Below are positions 44,076 to 55,959 of a DNA stretch of 64,000 bases, one piece after another. Below the pieces are notes generated by a model. It did no database searches, was not told the origin of the DNA, and was given only the letters and a program-made list of their open reading frames with translations. A program made the translations under genes and the position numbers. The DNA is from Bedellia somnulentella (lineage: Eukaryota; Arthropoda; Insecta; Lepidoptera; Bedelliidae): NCBI GenBank assembly GCA_963576735.1, contig OY755184.1:7688001-7752000 (forward strand), given 5' to 3'. The stretch's first letter is position 1. Every line of letters starts with the position of its first letter.

Positions 44076-45251
44076 TTATTTTATTTATTGCCGAACTTTC
44101 CTCTTCTTGTAATACCTAACCATAATAGAAAAAAAAACATCTTCATAAAAAAATGTTTTAAAAACAAAGTTCTTGTTGAAAGACCCTGTACATACTAGTC
44201 AAGTTTATACAGTTTCCAGAAGTGCTTAATATAGCTCACCAATGTGACTTATCATAGACTGCACTAGGGCCGTTGTAAAATAATATTTACTACGTACGAT
44301 TCTTCTCCATTATTCAAAACTATATTCGGTCTGGTAGCACCCTGCGCTCATCGATTTAAAATATATTATTTTGCCATACATGAATGTAATTTGGCTTCAA
44401 CATTATATTATCTCTCGAGTCTGAGGTGCGGTAATTATTTTGTCAAAAGAAAGTTTATTAATTTGTTTGCACGATGGCTAAATAAATTGTGTGTGAACAT
44501 AATCCCAATCGGCTGACATGCTTAAGTCTATTGCGTAAAGTAGAGACAATTTGAAAGCCTATTCTTGATGCTAGCTTTATTGGCAAGTATTTAGTCTTTA
44601 CTTGAAACAATATTGGTTGTGAAGTACTTTGATATTTCATGGAACGTAATAGTCGAGTTGGGTAGAGACACTGATGCGGCCATATTCTCATTAAGCAACA
44701 TACTAATTATAATACACACTAAAGGCTTTCAAAGGTACTGTTCTCTCGGCCTTTACTGAAACAGAGTACCTTTTGGTATATACTGGCAGTCGCCTACGCT
44801 TGAAGGTACAGTCCACAGTATATCAAGCATCTGGAATATGTGATGGTAAATGTAACCGCGAGTGACTTATTTAAACTCTAAACACTTACCAGGCAAGCAG
44901 GGTGGCGTTCAAAGATATAATTTGTTCCAATACTTAACAGTAAAACCTTTTGAAAGCTCTGCGTCGAGCATTGCAAGCAGTTATTTTTAGTCCGATTCAT
45001 CCCGTACGACACGCATGCAGAAACAGATAAATATGACATGGTAAATCAAATCCACTTCGTTTAATCGAAAAGACGTTGAAAGGTTAACAGTAACGGCAAC
45101 CTACAAGGTGTATTTGTCACACAGGTCTTTGACATGCAACTTAATTAGGCTTATATGAAGCAAATACTTGAGTGACGTATTAATTCTAATAATATCTTCA
45201 AACGTCTTATTTATGCGCCTTTAAATGCGCTTTCGATTATAGTGTCGTCTT

Positions 45252-45506
45252 ACATACATACATATACTCAAGGCTATAAATCCTTAGATGGGGTAGCCAG
45301 AGCTAAGGAATTAGAAATTCCTCAGCCACTTTTGGAAAGTTAAGTGGGGAAAAGATGGTAAAATAAAGATTGTTGGTGATGGGTCTCCAACCTCATCGCC
45401 CAAAAATCCCTTAAAAGCCCCAAAACCGCTAGGCGCCTTTTACGTACGCCCACCGGAAGAAATGGGGTAGTGCTATTCTAAGCCAACACTACACAGCAAC
45501 ACAGTG
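45252..45506 (-). mobile_element. TATG element, full length, minus strand
   Basis: (catac)n tail, all parts in order, head 'taagccaacactacacagca'. An imperfect 12-base duplication flanks it (agtgtcgtctta at ~45240-45251; agtgttgtatta at ~45507-45518). Nothing recognised from 45520 to 45970. Confidence 0.9.
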
Positions 45507-45982
45507 TTGTATTATACGCTGCTATTTTCAAAAAGTTCAAGTTTTGTAGAATTTGAACATCGTTGGCATGTAAAAATAGAACGATTTTGCATATAACCAT
45601 TACGAAACATTAATTTAAAACACCATGAATTCACAAACGGAATTTTGAATTGTACAAAAAACCAAAGAAATCGCGTATCTGAATAAAATGAATGCGCAAA
45701 CCTCCTCCTTAATTAGGAAATGTGTTCCCATTCCCATAAACACAATTTGTCTTTTGCGCCTAACGAGCCTTAGCCTTTTACTGGCAATTTATTATTGTTG
45801 ACATCAAGACAGGTAAGATCAATGAGAAATGCTTACATTTGATACTCGTATCATGGAATACAAAAGGTGAAACGAAAACCCACCATCAGGTTTCATCTCC
45901 ATATACGCCTTAATACTATCTACGTTGAAAATGGAATTACATTTAAATAAAGGTGGCTGATTATTTGATATTTTTTTAAACT

Positions 45983-48102
45983 TACTTACTTACTTACTTA
46001 CTTATACTCACGCTCATTATTCCCATTGGGGTAGGCAGAGACTATCGATCGCCACTTAGTACGATCTTGACAAACCTCTCTTGCTTCCCTTACATTCATT
46101 ATCCTTCTCATACATGCTCTTTTATTCTTCTCACTTCGGACCCCCGCCTTTATAAGAACGTTTTCTATCTGGTCCAGAAACGTTTTACGGGGCCGTCCTC
46201 TACTAACATTCCCATCCACATTGGCTCTATATATCTCTTTCGCTACTTTATTTTCATACATCCTCTCTATGTGCCCAAACCACCTTAACATTCCTTTTTC
46301 TATCTTGTATACTACGTCATCTTTCAAACCTACTCGTTCACGGATCACAGTACACTCTCTCACTCTATCACACAGCCTTACATTACATATACTTCTGAGG
46401 GATCTCATTTCCACTGCATTAACTCTACTTTCATGCTTCTTCTGCCATGCCCAACATTCACTACCATACATCAGCGTGGGAACCAGAACAGCATTATGCA
46501 CAGCCATTCGAGCCTTTTCTGACAACGACTGGCTCAACATCAGACTGTTCATGGCTCCATTCACCGCGTTTCCCTTTTTAACTCTCCTTTCAATATCTTC
46601 CTCACATTTTCCATCCCTAGTAAACCAACTCCCCAGATATACAAATTCTTTCACTTGTTCCACTTTCTTACCATTTATAACAATGTCACATTCTGTCATA
46701 CTTTCCTCTCTTTCAAAAACCATTGTTTTGGTTTTGTCCACATTCAGTCTCATTCCCTTTCTTTCGAAAGACTTACACGCAATGTTCACCATCTCCTGCA
46801 ACTCATTTACCGTTGATGCAAGTAACACTTGATCGTCAGCGTATAAGAGGCATTTAATGATGAACCCTCTCATTTTCAGTCCATAATCACTTTCGCGCAG
46901 TTCTTTCAAACAGTCGTCCATGAACAAATTGAAGAGCCACGGAGAAGCCACACAACCCTGTCGAACACCCCTAGAGATCTCAAACCAGTCCGTGTCTTCT
47001 CCGTTTACTCTCACACATGCATTGGAATCCTCATAGAGTGACTCCAATGCACGTATAAGTTGGCTCCCCAAACCGAACTTAGACAACACCTTCCACAAAT
47101 ACTTTCTTACTACCCTATCATACGCCTTCTCCAAATCAATGAAGGTGCAATACACTTTTTGGTTTTTTGACAAAAATTTCTCTGTGATGCACCTTAAGGA
47201 GAAGACTTGATTCATACATCCCATTCTCTTCCTAAATCCTGCTTGTACATCCCAAATTTTTTCATCCGTTTCTTTCATCACCCTTTCGATCAGAACTTTC
47301 GCATACAATTTGCCGACAACACTGAGTAGGCTGATACCACGGTAGTTTTTTGCTTCTTGGCGTGACCCTTTCCCTTTATATAGGGGCACAATCACGGCTC
47401 TACACCAATCTTTTGGTACTTTGCCAAGTGCCCAACACTTCTGAAAAAGGAAGAACAGCCAAGAAGCCACTAACCCTTTACCAGCCCTCAGCATTTCGAC
47501 ACATATCCTATCATATCCTGCCGCTTTTCCTAGTTTCATACTTTTCATCGCTTTTACAATTTCTTCCATACTTATCATACTTTCAGACACGTCACCCATT
47601 ACCTCGTCACAATTAACATCGCTATCAATTGCTGAAGTAATGGGATCATCCTCTTTTTCAAAGAGACCCTCAAAATATTCCTTCCATACTCTTTTTATTC
47701 TTGTTCCATCAGTCATAAGTTCCCCTTTTTCATCCTTCATCACACTTGTACTCGTGTTTTGAGAAACTCCCCTTTCACGTCTAATATATTTCCAAAATAA
47801 TTTTTGATTACTTTGGAAATTATCGGAGAGTTTCTTTTCACTCCATTCTTTCAGATCTCGCTTTTTCTTCTCTATTTTATTCTTAACCGCTCTCTTTATT
47901 CTCTTATATTCAACTTCAAATCTCTCAACTTCGTCATCATTTATACACACATTCATCCGTTTACTAGCTTTGATTGCTAGAAAATCGAGCCAGGCTTTCT
48001 TCTTTTCATTCACAGCATCTTTCACACTTTTATCCCACCAACTTGATGTTGGTCGATTTTTCCTCTTGCTCAATCCACAAACATCCGTCGCACATTCAAT
48101 TA
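45983..48102 (-). mobile_element. RTE-clade LINE copy 2, 5'-truncated, frame intact
   Basis: Flanked by ttttttaaact (45972-45982 and 48103-48113). The 5' half with the endonuclease is lost by 5' truncation. The tail here is (taag)n, not (tatg)n as in the copy at 21381. The reading frame is open throughout, so insertion is probably fairly recent. Confidence 0.9.
45998..48073 (-). CDS. RTE reverse transcriptase, C-terminal 691 residues (5'-truncated)
   Basis: The frame stays open past the first Met up to the truncation point (~48102), so the Met is not the native start. Order: basic coiled linker (KNKIEKKKRDLKEW), KLGKAAGYDRI, VPLYKGKGSRQEAKNYRGIS, QAGFRKRMGCM, motif A FIDLEKAYDRV, RQGCVASPWLFNLFMDD, motif C LLYADDQVLLAS, NVDKTKTMVF, YLGSWFTRDG, a His/Cys-poor C-terminal domain RWFGHIERM and the end RTKWRSIVSAYPNGN. 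All catalytic residues are present. Without the endonuclease and 5' UTR promoter it is not an autonomous element. It shows what was lost from the copy at 21633 (residues CLK before ELRESD, and MVNIACKSFERK). Confidence 0.88.
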   Translation of the reverse strand: MSKRKNRPTSSWWDKSVKDAVNEKKKAWLDFLAIKASKRMNVCINDDEVERFEVEYKRIKRAVKNKIEKKKRDLKEWSEKKLSDNFQSNQKLFWKYIRRERGVSQNTSTSVMKDEKGELMTDGTRIKRVWKEYFEGLFEKEDDPITSAIDSDVNCDEVMGDVSESMISMEEIVKAMKSMKLGKAAGYDRICVEMLRAGKGLVASWLFFLFQKCWALGKVPKDWCRAVIVPLYKGKGSRQEAKNYRGISLLSVVGKLYAKVLIERVMKETDEKIWDVQAGFRKRMGCMNQVFSLRCITEKFLSKNQKVYCTFIDLEKAYDRVVRKYLWKVLSKFGLGSQLIRALESLYEDSNACVRVNGEDTDWFEISRGVRQGCVASPWLFNLFMDDCLKELRESDYGLKMRGFIIKCLLYADDQVLLASTVNELQEMVNIACKSFERKGMRLNVDKTKTMVFEREESMTECDIVINGKKVEQVKEFVYLGSWFTRDGKCEEDIERRVKKGNAVNGAMNSLMLSQSLSEKARMAVHNAVLVPTLMYGSECWAWQKKHESRVNAVEMRSLRSICNVRLCDRVRECTVIRERVGLKDDVVYKIEKGMLRWFGHIERMYENKVAKEIYRANVDGNVSRGRPRKTFLDQIENVLIKAGVRSEKNKRACMRRIMNVREAREVCQDRTKWRSIVSAYPNGNNEREYK

Positions 48103-48553
48103 TTTTTTAAACTCCCATTTTATTTAAATGCAGTTGTGGTAGTAAAAAACAAAAATTCTTGTGGCTCAAAATATTAACTCTTTTCTACGAGTACCAACTA
48201 ACATGTATAACAAATATCAACTATTTTATTAGCTAACTCATATGATGTGAGGATATTAGCTATCTCACCGAATGTGGCACTATATCATGCATGCGTCCAA
48301 AAACATTAATCCATTTATAAGACGGCGTTAGCACGTTTATACATCGATGGAAGTATTTTTTACGGTAAAATTTATTAGTATCGAGTTTGAACGCTCTAGT
48401 CTTTGGGCAGTCAGTATGAAGTTTTTCAAACGGGTATTTAGCATAATTCTGTGTGGGTGCAAATTTGATACTTTGCGTGCCTATTTGCATTGAAAGAAAG
48501 AAAATACTTGTTTTGGACAAACAATTATTTACTTATTAATTATTTATTCATCA

Positions 48554-48738
48554 AATAGAAAATGTGCTCAAAAAGGCAGGTGTCCGCAGTATGAAGAATA
48601 AAAGAGCATATATGAAAAGATTGATGGATGTAAACGAAGCCAGAGAGGTTTGCCAGGATCGTACAAGGTGGCGATCGATAGTCTCTGCCTACCCCAATGG
48701 GAACTAACGGCGTGAGAATATGTGTGTATGTATGTATG
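48554..48738 (+). mobile_element. RTE LINE 3' end, 5'-truncated, young
   Basis: Close match to the last ~150 bases of the RTE frame ('aaaaaggcaggtgtccgcag' to 'ccaatgggaactaacggcgt') with (tatg)n tail. 'taattattta' occurs on both sides, but the duplication is ambiguous because the left flank repeats it twice. 48114-48553 has no other recognised feature. Confidence 0.88.
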
Positions 48739-48849
48739 TAATTATTTACTTATGTGAAGTGGCAAACTAAATAAGCTATCGTGACAGTAGCGAGGACCGA
48801 CGGCTAAACGTGCTCTCCGAAGCACGGAATTATTTATTTTTTTGGAAAA

Positions 48850-48978
48850 TCAGGTAAATCTAAACCGTAATATCTTCCCAAACTGGGTTAAAAATAACAG
48901 TGAGTTTACCCCCGCGGGCAGCGAACTGGAGACCTCCGGATTTAAAGCCGAGCGTTTTACCGCTAGACCACAAAAGCA
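48850..48978 (-). repeat. Other tRNA-derived SINE, minus strand
   Basis: On the minus strand 'tgtggtctagcggtaaaacg' (A box) and 'ggtctccagttcgctgcc' (B box) form a tRNA-like head, different from the main SINE. A short body follows ('tttaacccagtttgg'). Single copy here. 48981-49589 is otherwise featureless. Confidence 0.5.
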
Positions 48979-49589
48979 TTTTGTATAGCGATACCATAAC
49001 TCTTAACGCAACACCAAAATAGAAATAGATCCATCTCATATAAAAAACACTTTTGAAAAAACTACTTATTACGGATGTCGGAAAAACCTCAAATATCATA
49101 ATGCTATCTAACAAAGATAACATGTAGTAAACGCTCCACTTTATTACATGATTTGACTAAACCAATCCATATCACTAATTCCCTGGATCAAAAGATTCTG
49201 ATTATTGCTCCAAAATTACGGGTAAAGATTTGTTCGGAGACCGCATTATTAGTTGCTGATGAGTTATTGAAACGATACATTATAACTGCCTGTTTAATCA
49301 AGTTTATTGTAAATTTTGAGGTCAGATGGAAAATAAAATAATACATACACTAAATACAGACTAATTAAAAAAATATATATATTATAATAAAATTTTCAAC
49401 AGTAACAGTTTGTAAAAATAGTCAAATCATGTTTATGAAAGTAGTACTATTTTGACCCTTTATGCCTCAGCCAAGTTATAATCGTTTGTAATGAAGTCAC
49501 ATTTGTTTGTCTTCTATGGACTAATAAAGTTAAGTTAAGAGTTAGTTTAAGGCTGAAAAAAATATTTTTTGTTTTTTACTAATTTCAAT

Positions 49590-49846
49590 GTTGCTATGTT
49601 GTGTCGGCTTAGAATTGCACTTCCCGAAGTTGCACAGAAGAGGCGAGTAAAGGTATTGGGGCTTTATAAGGGATTTTTGGGCGATGTGGTTGGAGTCCCA
49701 ACACTAAAAACAATTATTTACCCATCTCTTCCTCACTCAACTTCTAAAAGTGGCCGAGGAAAATCTTAATCCTTAGCTCTGGTTACCCTTTCTAGGGATT
49801 TATAGCCATACTAGCCATACTCATGGCTATAATGTAAGTATGTATG
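49590..49846 (+). mobile_element. TATG element, near full length
   Basis: Head 'gttgtgtcggcttagaattg', a deletion at 'cttccggtggg', the middle and the tail present. The end shows a local duplication ('ccatactagccatactcatg'). Confidence 0.82.
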
Positions 49847-49875
49847 GTTCAAAGATAATTGTAATAAGACAGCTT

Positions 49876-50086
49876 TGTTAGCCATGTAACACCGGCTTAG
49901 AATATCACTCCCCTTTTTACCTACGGCCTTTTTTAAGTGGTTTTTGAGCAAAGCGGGTGGAGTCCTATCACCAACGATTTCTACTATATTGTGCTTTATC
50001 AACTTCCAAATGTGGCTGAGAAGTTTCTAACTCTGAAGCTTTGGTTACCCCTTATTGGGATTTATGGCCGTGATGTATGTATGTTG
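49876..50086 (+). mobile_element. TATG element, second tandem copy
   Basis: 'ccatgtaacaccggcttaga' through 'gggatttatggccgtgatgt' in order. More diverged than the preceding copy. Followed by ~780 bases (50087-50865) without recognised features. Confidence 0.75.
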
Positions 50087-50865
50087 TTAACTGAATGAGC
50101 AAAATATATCTAGTTTAATACAGTTAAGTAAAAAGTTGTTTCGCCATATAAAAAATTGTATTTCTATCAAATTTCCTGTTCAAAAAATAAACTGCAGAAA
50201 AAAATACACTCCATGGGTTCAAAGGAACTTATTTCAAAAAGGGAGTGGAATTCGTATGAGATAAATTGAAGTAGAATGTAATAGTAAATATATTTATAAG
50301 ACCATTAGGAGAATAATACAGTTTAGATTGCATCGTTTCATATTATGCTTAAAGGAATGCATAAGATGTTAGTATCAAGAATACATTTTCTCGTAACACC
50401 AGCAATTTATGTGCAAATTCTTTTAAAGAACAAGTAAGAGACACTGACCATGATATGATTGAAAATGATGATTGATGAAAGATGGTTCAAAATGTGCCGT
50501 GCTCTTTGTGCAGCCCAGTGAGCTAGTCACTATACTCCAAGCTAGGATAAAAAATATATTTGAGCACCTATTTCAGTATAGAACATGAATTACATATAAA
50601 AAAAGAAAATTTTACTGCGCAAACTTGTACTAAATTTGATTCAGTTTCACACGTATCATTCTACCGAAAAAAAGAGTGGATGTCTTTTATATCTCTTACT
50701 CCAAAAAAATATATTCAATAAATTTAGGACATATATATATTCCTTACACAGTTATAAAGAACTTAAAGTTCTCATATCTCAATAAAATAATAATAATGAT
50801 TTGTTAAAATAAAAGAAAACATGGTATTGAAAAACTAATCAGTGATTCTATTCTCTATATTAAAG

Positions 50866-51530
50866 ACTTATACCGTGTTTATACATATTTGAAATGTGCC
50901 TGTTTGTAAAAAAACATCCAAATTTGTTTGTTAAACACTCAGATGCATTCGTTACCTATAGTAAAAGGCACGAAGGTAAATTCTATATCCCAAAAAGGCG
51001 ACTAGAATTATTTTCCCGCAATTGCTATTCTATGGCAATCACAATATTTAATAAGTTACCTGCAAGTTTTAAAGAATTACCAATGACTAAATTTAAATTA
51101 TCTTTACACAATTTCTTAATTAATAAAATGTACTACAGTGTCAGTGATTATTTATGTGATAAATTTATACGCTATAATGTGTTGTTGACATAAAATGTAT
51201 TTATGGGATTAAAAGGTATTGACTGAATTATATAATAAACTTTGACATTGTTAATTAATGAATAAAAATAAATCTATGCTTAATAATTATAATTTGACAA
51301 ATATAATAACACTAAGACTGTAGTAAATAATATTATGGAAATTGTCTATGGTGCTGTAATGTTAATTTTGTTCTTAATTTCATTATCTTTCTATAGGAAG
51401 ATAATTTTGATGTAAATATTTGCACGCTAATCTTGTTAGTAGAATAAGCAAGGACAATTTTGTAACTGTTGATATCTCTGTATACTCTTATTCTGGCAAA
51501 TAAATGATTATTCTATTCTATTCTATTCTA
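50866..51530 (+). mobile_element. jockey/CR1-group LINE 3' end with (attct)n tail
   Basis: 50894-51193 is open and reads HPNLFVKHSDAFVTYSKR ... FYIPKRRLELFSRNCYSMAI ... TKFKLSLHNFL ... YYSVSDYLCD, the same C-terminal pattern as the LINE at 61196 (DRHTVNTRNK, VPKWRLNKV, YYSVQDFLND) but a different family. A 3' UTR follows and ends 'gcaaataaatgattattct' with five attct units. 5'-truncated. Confidence 0.8.
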
Positions 51531-52061
51531 GACTCAATATCCACTTTCGCCATATCAAAAATCGATTCTTTAAATATTTGTTGAAGAACATATCAGTGCT
51601 GTTAAATTGAATTAATAAAACTGAAGGGAGTCCCGTTATCGAAATTTTACCATTGTTTTTTACCATTTACTTGATAAAGTCAGTAAAACTATAGATAAAT
51701 AATATTAAAGGCAAACAGTCAATTTGACCACCTGACGAAAGTGGGGGTAATATAACTATCACTCATTTAATCCGTGAAATATTCGTAAAAATGTTTAAAC
51801 GTAAACATTTTTACTTCACATGTTCAATGAATGTATAAATTATGTCTATTTTCAAAAGAAAGTCGTGTTAGTTATACTATTTACAACTGAAAATCAAAGG
51901 TTCAAATCTATTTTATTTAAAATTATTGGGATGGTACTTTAGAACCAGAAGAGGGAAATAGGTTACTTGATATGCTCTAGAAAAATGTTTTACCAGTGGT
52001 AACCGATTCTAAATACGAAACTACCGATGCGAAGACGAGGATAAACACTAGAATCGTACAT

Positions 52062-52156
52062 CACGACCATAAATCCCTAATAGGGCTAGCTTCAGAGCTA
52101 GAAACTCAACAGCCATATTTGGAAGTGATAGGGGAGCAGATGGTTGATGGAAGATG
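52062..52156 (-). repeat. TATG element, 3' half, minus strand
   Basis: 'cacgaccataaatccctaat' to 'tttggaagtgataggggagc' is the reverse complement of the family tail and middle. 51535-52060 is otherwise featureless. Confidence 0.65.
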
Positions 52157-52535
52157 ATGTACCACTAGTTATTTATGTTCGGGATCTGTTTATTTCTATT
52201 GCTATTTTATAAGTCTTCCCACCCCTGTTTTGGTAATTGTAGCTCTGATAAAATGTAATTATATATTAAATTTAGGTTTGATTCATACTTTAAATCATTT
52301 GAATACTTATTATTTTTAAAAGACCATATTTTTTCATAGCATAGCTAGTTTGAAGAAAATGGTTATTATGTTGTTATTTATTTTACTAATTATTGTCGGA
52401 AAGCTCGTTGATATTGTTATTATATTGTAATAAAGATGAAAGCATAATCTATATTTTTATTTAGGTACCTAACTAAATCTAAAGGGAATGTTGCATATAA
52501 ATCACATAAGCTTTAATCTCAAAGAAATAACTTTA

Positions 52536-52615
52536 ATAATATCATCATCTTCATCAGCCTATAGACGTCTACTGTTGGACGTAGGCCTCCCCAATAATAT
52601 CCACAACAACGACCG
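52536..52615 (-). mobile_element. Second RTE-type LINE family, 3' end remnant
   Basis: The minus strand reads 'gggaggcctacgtccaacag' and 'tagacgtctataggctgatg', then (gat)n, matching the family at 28376. A 77-codon plus-strand frame over it is not a gene. Confidence 0.7.
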
Positions 52616-52961
52616 CACAATTTCCGACCGATCAATTCTTCCATACGCATATTTTATACAGGTACTTGTGATAAAATATGGCAATTCATTCCAATATAAC
52701 CATTTACGTTTCTGGTCCTAATAATATTTAGCCATAACATCTAAACGCATGACTCAATTAATTTTCTCTATTGCAATACTACGAAACGCTGTATTACTAC
52801 GAAAACAAATGCTACAGTTTGATCTACAATCACACGTAGCATAAAGTTCCGTAGCAAATTTTCAATTCTTCGTAGAAAACGTTTTACGTTTTGGACGATG
52901 CGTCAACTCGATTGCGTTAGCTAAAGTAACGGGGAACGGTGTTAGCCCATTCGCGACACAC

Positions 52962-52997
52962 TATATAAGCAGCCATTAGGAGCGTCTCTCCCTCATT
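52962..52997 (+). promoter_or_regulatory. Core promoter of a second host gene
   Basis: TATATAAG at 52962-52969 lies 33 bases before the A of an initiator-like CTCATTTGG (A at 52995). The flanking 60 bases upstream ('gttttacgttttggacgatg', 'aacggggaacggtgttagcc') are GC-richer than the surroundings and contain no repeat. Spacing fits an insect TATA/Inr promoter. Confidence 0.5.
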
Positions 52998-53100
52998 TGG
53001 TTTCAAAAACCATCGTAGCCGACACGGAAACAGCCTTCACTCTGACGGTGCCGTTAAATAGTACTAACGTGTTGTTCGAGTACTTGCTTCATAGTACCAG
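52995..53100 (+). other. Untranslated first exon of the second host gene
   Basis: From the initiator to a perfect donor, CCAG|GTAAGA, at 53101. It has no ATG and is GC-richer than the introns. Its coding part is not certain: a weak candidate is at 60548-60632 and the remainder would be past the window. 53101-53925 holds no other recognised feature. Confidence 0.48.
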
Positions 53101-53925
53101 GTAAGAATATTACATTATTTATTTGATTATAATTTGATTTAATTTAATTTACAAATATGATTTAAAAAATAGTAAAATATTAAAATTATTATAAAAATAT
53201 ACGCCGTAAAATTTAAATTTAAAATAACTTAGTCATTTAAAATTCAAATATTTTTCCTTAAATAAAATAGTTTTGTTCTTGTCATTGTAATATTTTTTCA
53301 TTTGTTACATTTTTGTGTTTGAAATCGTTTCTAAACAAAATATTAAATAAATTCGGTTATTTGAAAAAGTGGAAAGCCTTAGTGCAGTTGCTTCAGCCCA
53401 TGCCAAGTTCCCTTGCACACTTCAATTTCCGCTCACTTCAAGAGCTTAAAAGCATCCTTCACAAGCGCAAAATAAAAATATGACAAACTGTTTTTAAAAA
53501 TGTTTCTTTAAGAAGTAATTGCAAACATTTCACTTTCATCTTGTAGTGAAAGGATAAATATACCTTTCATTGGACGCATTGGAAATAAACTTCGTGCAAA
53601 TTATATCAATAACTTTCATTAAAAATATTCGTGTAATAACCGCCGGACCTGCAGGGTTTTTGCCAAAAAAAATATTGATAGATGATGAATAGATAATCGG
53701 CAACTATAAAATCATTAATCAATTTCGTTAAATTATTCGACGAACTTTTATGCGTCAAACAATTGTTGGTAAATTATTCTATTAATATGTATTTTTATAA
53801 TATAAGATTTATGTATAGTTTTTTTTTATTATTTTACTATTTACCAGCTCATATTGTCATTTGTCTAGAATATTTATTCCGATTTATTTTAAGTGGTGAA
53901 AACTTTTATTCTGACATATATTTAT

Positions 53926-54372
53926 GTGCTGTGTAGTGTGGCTTTAGAATAGCACTATTCTATTTCTTCTCGTGGGTGTTTGCAAGAGAGTACTAAAGGT
54001 ATGGGGCATAAACAACCTTTATTTTAAAATCTTTTATTTGCTCAAACTCCAAGAGTGGCTGCTGAATATCTTATATTGATGTTCTGGTTACCCCTTCTAG
54101 CGCTGTGTAGCGCCGGCTTAGAATAGCACTACCCCATTTCTACCGGTGGGTGTACGTAAGAGGCGACTAACGGTATTAGGGCTTTTACCAACAACCATTA
54201 TTATACCATCTTTTCCCCACTCAACTTTCCAAAAGTGGCTGAGGAATTGCTAATTCCTTAGCTCTGGCTTCCCCTTCTAGGGAATTATAGCCGTGAGTAT
54301 ATGTATGTATGTATGAATGTATGGTTACCCCTTCTAGAGATTTATACCCGCGAGTATATGTACATATGTTAT
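53926..54372 (+). mobile_element. TATG element interrupted by a second TATG element
   Basis: The outer copy is 53926-54100 plus 54323-54372. Its left part ends 'ggttaccccttctag' and its right part repeats this and continues 'agatttatacccgcgag'. It is more diverged than the inner copy, as expected of the older host. Confidence 0.9.
54101..54322 (+). mobile_element. Inner TATG element with 15-base duplication
   Basis: Flanked by ggttaccccttctag (54086-54100 and 54323-54337). From 'cgctgtgtagcgccggctta' to (tatg)n, close to consensus but missing the ~35-base 'gggatttttgggcgatgcgg' block. A self-into-self insertion that fixes both element ends. Confidence 0.95.
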
Positions 54373-54705
54373 AATAAAATTATATTGTGCTTGCTCAGGT
54401 TTTAAATTGGATATTCATATCAAATTAAATATATAAAATGAACATGTCTACATTAATTATTCTTTGAAACGTTAAAAAATCAAGTCAGCATTTTAAACAA
54501 TACTACTGAATTTCTTTTTGATCTGACCAGATGAAAAATTATACAGCTGCATTTATCGCCCAACGATCATATTTTTCAATATCCCTATTGAATAAATAAT
54601 TCACTATTTTTTGTAGTAGTGAACGGGTATTTACGGCCGCCACGGCTTAATCTAAATCTTCGTTTTTAGGGTAGGGTCGAGCTTTAGGTGGTTTAAATAT
54701 AAACG

Positions 54706-54928
54706 ACAAACATACATATATACTCGGACAGACTTCGGAATAATTAATTCCTTATCCACTTTTAGAAGTTGAGTGGGAAAAATATTTTAATGTAAAGATT
54801 GTTGGTGATGGGTCTCCAACTGCATCGCCCAACAATCATCTGAAAAAGCCTCAATAGTCTTAGTCGTCTCTTAAGAACACCCTCGGGTAGACATGGGGTA
54901 TTGCTATTCTAAGCCACAGCTCTAAACC
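54706..54928 (-). mobile_element. TATG element, minus strand
   Basis: 'catacatatatactcggaca' to 'attgctattctaagccacag' follows the family order in reverse complement; the tail region has a deletion. 54929-55502 is otherwise featureless. Confidence 0.8.
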
Positions 54929-55515
54929 TTATAATTAAACTAAAGCTCTTAATCAGTATTAATCATAAATATAATAGCATATAATAGTCATAAGGCTGTA
55001 GTAATAGTCATTATACATGAATGTAAATAGAAATATTGTGCCGAGTTGCATCAGCATAAAAGATCAGATCGCAATACCTTTTTGCGGAGAAATAAGTGCT
55101 ACTTGCTGTTAATTATGAGTAAGTGAAAGGTTTAGTTTTCCTTTTATCGACCAATTGTTCACCCTCGCCACGGATCATACTTGCATATAACATTTGCAGT
55201 AGCCAAATTATTATTATCCATTATATACTTATGAACCTATTAACTATTATATTCTTATGAATATGGACGCAGCCCATATTGTCTCCACTGGGGAGCCCTA
55301 ATTCTTAGGCCTAGAGTAATAGTGCAGACATTAACGAGTACTATCCTTATTAACAACTGGAACCTACAAAAGGCGCTATCATAAGCATCATAAATTGCTC
55401 TTTATCTCTTTTAATAAAATATAAAACTGATACTATCATTATCTTTTCTCCCATTGCAAAATATGGTATGTAACGGGATATGAATATCACTTTACTCAAA
55501 ACTTAAATGCAACTC

Positions 55516-55559
55516 TTTTTTTAAATCTTTTTGTTCATGAAAACCTCATGTGGGGATTA
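55516..55559 (-). mobile_element. Antisense-tRNA retroposon, 44-base 5'-truncated copy
   Basis: On the minus strand: 'taatccccacatgaggtttt', 'catgaacaaaaag', then an A-rich tail. A perfect 13-base duplication ttaaatgcaactc flanks it (55503-55515, 55560-55572). This fixes the 3' end and direction of retroposition of the family. Confidence 0.88.
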
Positions 55560-55959
55560 TTAAATGCAACTCATTTAAAGTATGTTACTCATATTATTTT
55601 TCCATTATAATACTTTTTAAATAGCTTTTTTACATATTATTTTGGAACACTCTTTTACTTGATATCTTTATTTTTTTAAGTTTAGTAATGAGATTGCCAT
55701 ATATCGTCAGTAGATCTGATATAAAACTACACCATTTCGTATGATCGTTATAAACATTAATAGATTTCCGACTTCCCTCGATCGTACAAGCAAAAGAAAA
55801 ACTTGTCATAAACTCATCATTTAGCTCTTCAGCTTTAAATTCATCGCATACATATCAGTATATATGTATTATCTGCAAGTAAGGCTATATTTTTCAGAAA
55901 AACATTTGGTCTTTGCATATAAACTTCATTTATTTCAAGAAGGTTCAAAACAAGACTTA

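Noticed and set aside
46067..47616. Plus-strand frames opposite RTE copy 2
   Set aside because: Antisense to the intact minus-strand reverse transcriptase frame.
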